DNA from: Quercus robur
Lineage: Eukaryota; Streptophyta; Magnoliopsida; Fagales; Fagaceae
NCBI RefSeq assembly: GCF_932294415.1
Contig: NC_065544.1
Location: 30,429,710 to 30,493,709, forward strand
Direction: 5' to 3'
Length of the DNA stretch: 64,000 bases
Positions 57,300 through 64,000 of the stretch are shown one piece after another (the first letter of the stretch is position 1; each line of letters opens with the position of its first letter). The notes below the pieces were generated by a model. It saw only the letters and a list, made by a program, of their open reading frames with translations. It ran no database searches and was not told the origin of the DNA. Both the position numbers and the translations under genes were made by a program.

Positions 57300-58099
57300 C
57301 GAATTGAGAGAGAGAAAATGAGATTGATTAAAGGGAATGTGTGAAGTGGAAACCAAAAATAAAATAAAAATAAATAAAAACTTTGTGACATGGCAATGAT
57401 GTGGCTCAACTGGAGTGTAGTAACAATAAATACTACGCTTTAGCTTTTAGATTTATATATATATATATAAATAGATAATAGATATATTATATATAGATTG
57501 TTTGCTGAAAGTACCGTAGAAAATAGCTAAAAGAGAAACAAAATAAGTTAATTGTTATTTTGCTGAAACTACTGTAGGAAAAGTAGAGTGGTACTTTCAA
57601 GAAGATAATTGTGGTTAACTTTTGAGTAAAAACATTAGGTGGGACCCACAAATAGTCACTATGGGTGTTTAAGGAATAAGTTAACCGAAGCAAAATAAAT
57701 AAATAAATAAAAATAAGCTGCTTTATCCAAGACTCACAAAGTGGGACCCGCAAAAAATTCATAAATGGACAAGGTTTCCCTCCAAAAACTCTTGCTATAT
57801 CTTTTTATTGAATGTGAATTTTGAAATTTTAATAGTTGGGTTGCATATTTTTTATATTCTTAACATGAACATTAAATTCATTCAAATTAAATGTTTCTTA
57901 CTATTTGATCAATAAAATTATTTTTTATGCATAATTTTAAACTTTAAAAACTTGAAATTTAAACATTTGATTGATAACATAGCTATTGATATTTGATCTT
58001 CTTTTAATTTTGCAAGAACGGCAAATATAATAAAAACATACAATCCAAAAATTAGATTTCAAAATTCATATCAAATAAAAAGATATAGCATGTGATTGA
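57300..58099. other. AT-rich spacer with degenerate MITE-like sequence
   Basis: Around 57495-57770, blocks such as 'gtgggacccacaaa', 'gctgaaactactgtagg' and 'gcaaaataaataaataaa' resemble the interior of small TIR elements like that at 18523-18815. No ends were found. No gene seen. Confidence 0.35.
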
Positions 58100-58437
58100 G
58101 GGTCTATTTGGTTGGAGAAATAAAAAAGTAGAAGGATAGAAAATTGTGAAGAATAGAAAATATTTAATTTTCCTTTGAGTGTGCTTGGTTGAAGGGATGA
58201 AAAAGTAGAGAATAGAAAACTCTTTTATTTGGTTAGAAAGAAAAGTGAGAGGATAAAATGAGTATTTTATATAAATTTACTTATAGAGTTTTGATGGGCC
58301 CAAAGGGAAAACAGCTGGCCCCATCAATTTTCTCTTCCCCGTCCCCTCCCAATCAAACACCACTCTCACCTATTTTCTCTCATATTTTTCACTTTTTTTT
58401 TCCATCCTCCCTAAAATAATCCAAACCAAACATACCT
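58100..58437. mobile_element. Tourist-like MITE, same family as the outer element at 43655
   Basis: Left TIR GGGTCTATTTGGTTGGAG, right TIR (reverse complement) AGGTATGTTTGGTTTGGA. The flanking triplets TGA (58097-58099) and TAA (58438-58440) are only a partial match for a target duplication. The body shares 'gagaggataaaatgagtat...ataaatttac' and the gaggata/tttcctctc ends with 43655-44916. 338 bp, non-coding. Confidence 0.65.
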
Positions 58438-59160
58438 TAAGACTCTCTTTCTAAACTAATTTGGAAAGAAACTTTTTCTTTCATAAATTAAGCAAAACGC
58501 CAATTGCAATTTTTGTCCCCAGATTTGCATTAGCTTTAGTTTGAAAATTGGCATAAAAAAATTGTATATAAAAGAAATGAGGTTTTAAAAAGTTGTACAT
58601 TAAAAAAATGATAATAATCTTAAACTCACCTCTCGAAGATTGAGCAAGAGTTAGATACAATACTTAGGTGATATTCCTTAAGTTTCCCTTTTAAGATTCT
58701 GCCATGCGGATTATTTTTTTTTTATAAGATGGAAATGTATTTTTTAATAAAGTAGTCATGTGACTAAATCTTAAAAGAGAAATTAAAGAATAGCACTTAA
58801 AATACTGTATTTAAGTTTTGTCCCTTAATATCAAGTCTTTATTTATTTTTATAATCATATCAATATTTTACATTATAGGCCCAAACTCAGTGATATTCTC
58901 ACCCAAAAAGTTTGGCCCAGTTTAATATGAGTTGGCATTGCCAGATCCTAATCCATATTGCTAGTACTTACTTGGTGGTTAGTACCCAAATATAAGACCC
59001 AATTCTAACTTCTGAAACAATGGGCCTTACCATTATTGTAGTAAATCCCTTGGCGCCAAACTCCACAATCTCCCGCTATAATACTCTTCCACTGCTCAAA
59101 CAAAGACCTCTGAAGAAACCTCAACAAACAATAACAAACCCACACAGAAAGCTTTCAACA

Positions 59161-59625
59161 ATGGGCAAAGAAGACAAGCACTTCTGGCTTTTGAAGACAG
59201 AGCCAGGAGAGTGGTCATGGGAGGACCAAGCTGCCAATGGAGGCTTGAGCAACTGGGATGGTGTCAAGAACAAGCAAGCCCAGAAGTACCTCAAGTCCAT
59301 GAAGCTCAGTGACCTCTGCTTCTTCTACCACTCTGGCTCCAAGTCCCGCCGTGTTGTCGGCGTGGTGACTGTTGTCAAGGAGTGGTATGAAGATGGTGGT
59401 GGGGCTGTGGATGTGAAGGCAGTGGGGGAGATGAGGAGGCCTGTGGACTTGAAGGAGATGAAAGGGGATGTTGGGTTGAAGGGTTTTGCTCTGTTTCGGC
59501 AGCCAAGGCTGTCGGTTGTGCCTGTTTCGGAGGATGTGTGGGAAAGGGTTTGTGGTTTGGGAGGTGGGTTTGAAGGGGATGGTCAAGATGATCAAGTTCA
59601 AGATGATGATGGAGGTGAAGATTAG
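59161..59625 (+). CDS. THYN1: EVE-domain protein (THYN1-like, DUF55)
   Basis: Single-exon gene for a 154-residue EVE-domain protein. EVE is a PUA-like fold. In the family it reads modified bases or RNA, and human THYN1 is nuclear; the plant role is not settled. Seen: the start WLLKTEPGEW (about 8-17), WDGVKNKQAQKYLKSMKL and LCFFYHSG (about 38-65), VVGVVTVVKEWY, then LFRQPRLSVVPVSEDVW (about 118-134) and an acidic tail. It is full length for the domain. An in-frame ATG at 59020 would add 47 residues containing no Asp or Glu but several Arg/Lys/Ser/Thr, which could be an organelle-targeting peptide. The nearest TATA-like site (ATATAAG, about 58990-58996) would place the transcript start at or just past that ATG, so I chose 59161. 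Stands alone with no co-oriented partner. Confidence 0.85.
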   Translation: MGKEDKHFWLLKTEPGEWSWEDQAANGGLSNWDGVKNKQAQKYLKSMKLSDLCFFYHSGSKSRRVVGVVTVVKEWYEDGGGAVDVKAVGEMRRPVDLKEMKGDVGLKGFALFRQPRLSVVPVSEDVWERVCGLGGGFEGDGQDDQVQDDDGGED

Positions 59626-60880
59626 ACCCAGTACTAGGTGTTTGTGATATTGCCACAATGTGCTGACTTTCTTCTTTTTTGTAACAAAAGTGATGGGAAG
59701 TGTAATAGCATATGTATGTATAGCTTGTTTTGTTTGGTGCTCCTTTTGCAGCCTATATTTTGTTAGTGGAAAGGGAAAATGAAATTGGGGGTAATGTAAA
59801 TTGACTACTGTCCAGTAAGTAGATGTGATGAAAGGAGCTTTAGCTTGAATTTCTGTGTAATGTTATTGCTACATTTTCGTATTGTTTATCTATGATGGCT
59901 CTAGTCAACTGCTCCAACAACAATTTGTTGTTGTTCTGAGTCTTTGGAGACTACTATATGAAAGCTAATTTAGGTAGCTTTACAGTGAGAAAGGTGGAGA
60001 GAATTGGATGAGTTACATACTTCTGCATAACAAACGTGCAAACCATTACTTGTTGCGAATAAGCATTCATTTACAAATTGCCATTATAATATTGTCTTCA
60101 AGTTAGAAAATGGACTTATCAGCTTGAAAGGAATGAAGTAATTGACCTGCACTGAAAAAATGCCTCTTTGTATTTAGAAAGCATTTGAAAAAACACCCAC
60201 ACAAGTGGTTGTTCAATGTGTATTACCGTGTGAGCTCTCTACACAGTTTAGACAGATGAAATTAGGACTGACGACCCTAAGCAGGTATATGAAAGGGAAC
60301 AAAGACAGTGACCGTGATGGTGGGTTGGTCAACTGCACTCTAGATGGCTGTTGAATCAAAGCAAAGTTTTAACTATCAAATGATTTTGTGATGGTGTCTC
60401 ATTCATTAAGTGGATAGTAGGCTCTCAATTCTCACCAACAACAAAAGATCTCAGATCTTGGTCTCATTGGACCAGAAGAGCAGGCAGACAAAAGGTGACA
60501 ACAATATCACGACCAGTTGGTATGTTGATTTTGATTGTCTTCTCTGATATAGTTTCATTTTATTGCTGATCTTGGATCATATACATTTATCTCGCTTGTG
60601 AGCATTAGTGGGGGAAAAGGATCCTCTCCATTTAAAGTCTTGTCCATTTCATGGTTCAGATTAAGTTTTACAAATCTAAAGGTGTATAGATTGTCAAGTC
60701 ATTTCAAATTTTAAATAACATGGTAATTTGTACACTGCTAGATAGAAAATTTAATCTGAACTGTGAAATTGACGAAATGGACACACCAGCAACTCTCATC
60801 ATATGAAATGGGTTCAATGTCCAATTATGAAACCCTTGGAAAAAGAGGAGGATTTGAAATGGAGATGAAGGGTAGATAAG
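59626..60880. other. 3' flank of the EVE gene and spacer
   Basis: Contains the 3' UTR of the EVE gene (poly-A site not fixed) and non-coding sequence. I see no further gene or transposon. Confidence 0.5.
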
Positions 60881-61500
60881 GTTTCATTTTTACGAATGAG
60901 CATAATTTTATAAAAGAGGTAGCAACATTTCAAACAACACAACTAACACGCAGCAGCGAAGCTGCAAACCCAAACAGAAGAGACATACAGCCAGAACCGC
61001 TAAGACAAAACCTCTAAGTTACTCTCTCTCCTTGAGCAAAAGCAGAAAAGAGACGCCCCAAAGGCTACAAAGATTCTGTTTAATACAGAATTTCTAACAT
61101 TTCAGAAAAAACAAGGCAGCTAGTCCTTCCTCTTACGTCTTCTCTAATAGCATGATACTCTGATTTTATGCTCCCACCATAAATCTTTGCATTACACTGC
61201 AATGAAATTTGTAAAAATGGAAGCTGCACGTGCAAGTCTGCAGAGCTTCGCTCTAAAATCTCCACCCTAAGCTCATGAACAATCCATATATTCTTCTATT
61301 AAGCAAACACTTTTGCTGAATCTGCAGCCAAATCCTTTTAGTAAAGGAACAGCCAAAGAATAAGTGATTACTACACTATTTGATTTCTGCAAAAGACACA
61401 TAAAGAGTAACCAAAGTCACCTCCATTTGGCAGTCCTATTACAAGTGGACAGCCTATCCAAAGTAACCAACCAACAAAAATAAGTGACAAATCTCATTAG
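60880..61500 (-). mobile_element. L1-type LINE ORF2 C-terminal remnant
   Basis: Minus-strand pieces include the zinc-region-like FFGCSFTKRIWLQIQQK (about 61300-61390, with one frame change). The block with GGSIKSEYHAIREDVRGR follows (61080-61265), which in plant LINE-derived reverse transcriptase proteins reads similarly near the C-terminus. The 3' end lies near 60885-60910. Stops in between show decay. Confidence 0.6.
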
Positions 61501-61721
61501 TAATTAGCTTCAGAGTTCAGATCACAATAACCAGATCAAACTTCTCTTCTATGCGACTGATAAGTGCTTTTAAGAGAATCAGACTGTCGCTTACAGATCA
61601 GGGTAGGGCATACCATTTGATCATTTTCTTCTCATTATTCAGTTCTAAATTAACTTGCTTTTGTGCTTTTCCCATGTTGTATTCAGACTCTAACAAGTAA
61701 GAGTTTTTAAGGTGGCCTTGC

Positions 61722-62650
61722 GTGTTTGAGAATGGAGGAAACGGAGGCATCGTACTAGAGGATATGATTGCTTCTAGTAATGGTAAATGCAATCCCATTC
61801 ACCATTTCTCTGCTGATGAGACTCTGAGAGTAACAAACAACTTTAATCCACTTCACACTATTCAGAAAAGTAAATTACTTCCCCGGAGTCATACTATTAA
61901 AGTTGATGAGCCCATTGATGATGCACATTATACTATGTATATGGGTTCTTTAGATGACCGCCCAATTATTGTCAAGGAGTTTGAAGGGACAATCACGGAA
62001 GATGAACTTAGGTCTTTTGCTATCCATGATATTGTCATTACAACCCAGATGAGCAACCACATGAATGTTTTAAAACTCTTAGGCTGCTGTTTAGAGTTTC
62101 GTGTACTGCTTCTGGTGCTTGAAAATCCAATCCATGGTGTTGTAAATGATAAAGGAGGTTTTGGGTATGATTACTCTCTACCTTGGAAGATTAGGCAGCG
62201 GATTGCTAAGAGCTTGCTAATGCACTTACATATCTTCACACAGCACTTCCTGTCATCCATAGGGATATAAGACATGGCTCATTTTTCTTGGACCATTATT
62301 TGGTTCCTAAGTTCTGCAACTTCTCACTCTCTATAAAAATTCTTCCTAACCTATTGCATGCTGATGATGATGTGAATGGGATTTTTGGTGACCTCGACCC
62401 TAACTATGTGATATTTGGTTGTGTCACCAAAAAAAGTGACGTCTATAGACTTCTACTTGTTTTCTTGATTGGGAAGAAGCTTGACAATTTAGGATGGGGA
62501 ACAAAATTTTGCTCAATAATTGAAAATGGGAAAGCTCACATTCAGAATGATCGGTTTAGTAAAGCTTTTTACTCAAAAATTTTAGGAGAGGGAGTGAGCA
62601 AAGATCAAGCAAGGCCAGATATGATTGATGTGGCAAAAGAACCCATGTAG
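61722..62650 (+). pseudogene. ZED1/ZRK-type pseudokinase remnant (frameshifted)
   Basis: Reads as a plant ZRK/WAKL-like receptor-like pseudokinase. The N-terminal LEDMIAS and NPIHHFSADETLRVTNNF block is followed by a kinase N-lobe (IIVKEFEG with the ATP-site Lys position, QMSNHMNVLKLLGCC) and LVLENP, as ZRKs have. The frame then shifts by one base near 62205. The other frame continues HxALPVIHRDIR, FLDHYLVPKFCNFSLS in place of a DFG motif, GDLDPNY and TKKSDVYR, and stops at 62648-62650. HRD is kept but DFG is lost, a ZRK trait. ZRKs partner the NLR ZAR1 in Arabidopsis. Frameshift and missing start make this most likely a pseudogene. An upstream intron or exon was not identified. Confidence 0.7.
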
Positions 62651-64000
62651 ATTGAGAAGCCTATCTCTCCTTGATAGCTCCATTCAAGGCTAGATTGTGT
62701 GAGACTGCGCCCCAGCCCGTTTTGAAATTGGGCTAAACCCTATTGCTTCTCAAAATGGAAGTTCGACTGATTATATTTTTTCCTTTAAATTAAGGGTTTT
62801 TTAATGGAGTCGTCACTTATTTAATTGTCAGAATAAATAAGAAAACCATAATTGAAATTTTTATCATTTTATTGATTTGAGAATGAATGTACATTGATCA
62901 TAGGAAATTATATGACTTTGGTTCTAGATACAATTTAAGATAAAGTACATGACTTTGTTTCCTAATTACAATCTAGAGATTAAAAAATTACTTGGATAAG
63001 TACTTAAACCCTTGATCTAAGTTCGGAGGCTATATTACAAGATGGGAAGGTGTTAGGCACCTACCTTGCCTAGTGAAACCGGTCTTCTAGACTATGGTAG
63101 CCAACATTCATATATCATCCGATATATTATCAATCAATTGCAAGTTGAATTTAATGTGTGTGCATGTGATAAACACTAATTCCATATATTAATTATTGCA
63201 TTTGGATTGAAAAATAAATTCTAGTGAATGTGTGTGATATCCTAGATTCAAGGATTTGAGAGAATTATGAAACTTGTTTTTCATATTTTGGATATAGATT
63301 TATGATCAAAGCTAGTGTCATGCATAAACATGTGATGAACAACCAAGAACATGTGAAGAACACATGAACATTTTAGAATATCAAGAACATTCAAATATAT
63401 TCAAGGAATTTAAATAATCAACTAGCACTATTTAATCTTAAATTAACATTATATGAAAATAAAATAGGTAAGGGAAAGGTATTATACTTGCATGCAAGAT
63501 CTACACGGTGGAGGAGGAGGCTTTTAATGGAGGTCCTAAGGGTGGAGTAGAGAAGAAGAACTAGGAGAGGGAACTCTATATCTTGAGTCTCAAAAAGACC
63601 AAGATATGACAAGACCAACTCTATTTCACTAGAACTTAAGAGGGGAGAAGAGATGATTTTTTTTTTTGTGCTTTGGAATGGAGGGGAAGGGGTTTATTTA
63701 GTAGTGGAATAGAAAATATGAATAGAAAGACATTTAATGAGGGTTGACAAGGGATCAAAGAGAATTATGAACCTAGACCCTATTTCAGTATTTAGAGAAA
63801 GCTGGTGCATTAAAGTTGGAGGTTGGTGGGAGTGATGAGCAAGCAAAATGACTAAAACCTCAGTTCTTCCTATAGCTCCTATAACAATTCTCAGAGCTAA
63901 ATTAGAAAAATTATATCTTTCTCAATTTTGATCGAAATTGCCTCATTCTTGTGCTCAGATGGAAGCCCTAGATGTCTAGCTTTTGGAAAATAAGCCTCAA
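62651..64000. other. Repeat-rich tail of the window
   Basis: From about 62700 the sequence ('cgccccagcccgttttgaaattgggct', 'atgggaaggtgttaggcacc' at 63042-63062) has the feel of interspersed non-coding repeats I have seen in eudicot genomes. I cannot assign a family. The 66-codon minus frame at 63418-63618 has no known domain. No gene seen before the window end. Confidence 0.4.

Overview
The window is nuclear DNA of a woody eudicot. It has spliceosomal introns, AT-rich spacers and a dense load of plant L1 and RTE LINEs, tRNA-derived SINEs, Tourist-like and hAT MITEs and Ty3/gypsy debris. The repeat families resemble those I associate with Fagales (oak or chestnut type), but I cannot confirm the species.

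Layout. 1-1930 is decayed Ty3/gypsy sequence. About 2438-33212 (+) is one very large gene, the splicing factor PRP40A: I could trace 28 coding exons that join in frame into a 1042-residue protein with two WW and six FF domains. Its long introns are filled with LINEs, SINEs, MITEs and simple repeats. 35301-36642 (-) is a three-exon gene for a short DUF4378 protein. 38270-39060 is an RTE LINE remnant, followed by AT-rich spacer. 43655-44916 is a Tourist-type element with a second one nested inside it, each with its own 3-bp target duplication. 46003-46360 (+) is a two-exon phytosulfokine precursor gene. 52.7-57.07 kb is a rearranged Tat-like Ty3/gypsy element: integrase on the minus strand, an array of about 78 bp repeats, and an extra ORF on the plus strand that appears to have its own TATA box and introns. 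59161-59625 (+) is an intronless EVE-domain (THYN1-like) gene. 61.7-62.65 kb (+) is a frameshifted ZED1/ZRK-type pseudokinase remnant. The rest is repeat-derived spacer.

The four intact genes (PRP40A, DUF4378 protein, PSK, THYN1-like) are unrelated in function, each with its own promoter, as expected in a plant chromosome arm. I found no new enzymatic system. The observations most worth checking are the antisense intron-containing ORF of the Tat-like element, the nested MITEs, the retroelement insertions with clear target-site duplications inside PRP40A introns, and the unusually frequent long G/C homopolymers.
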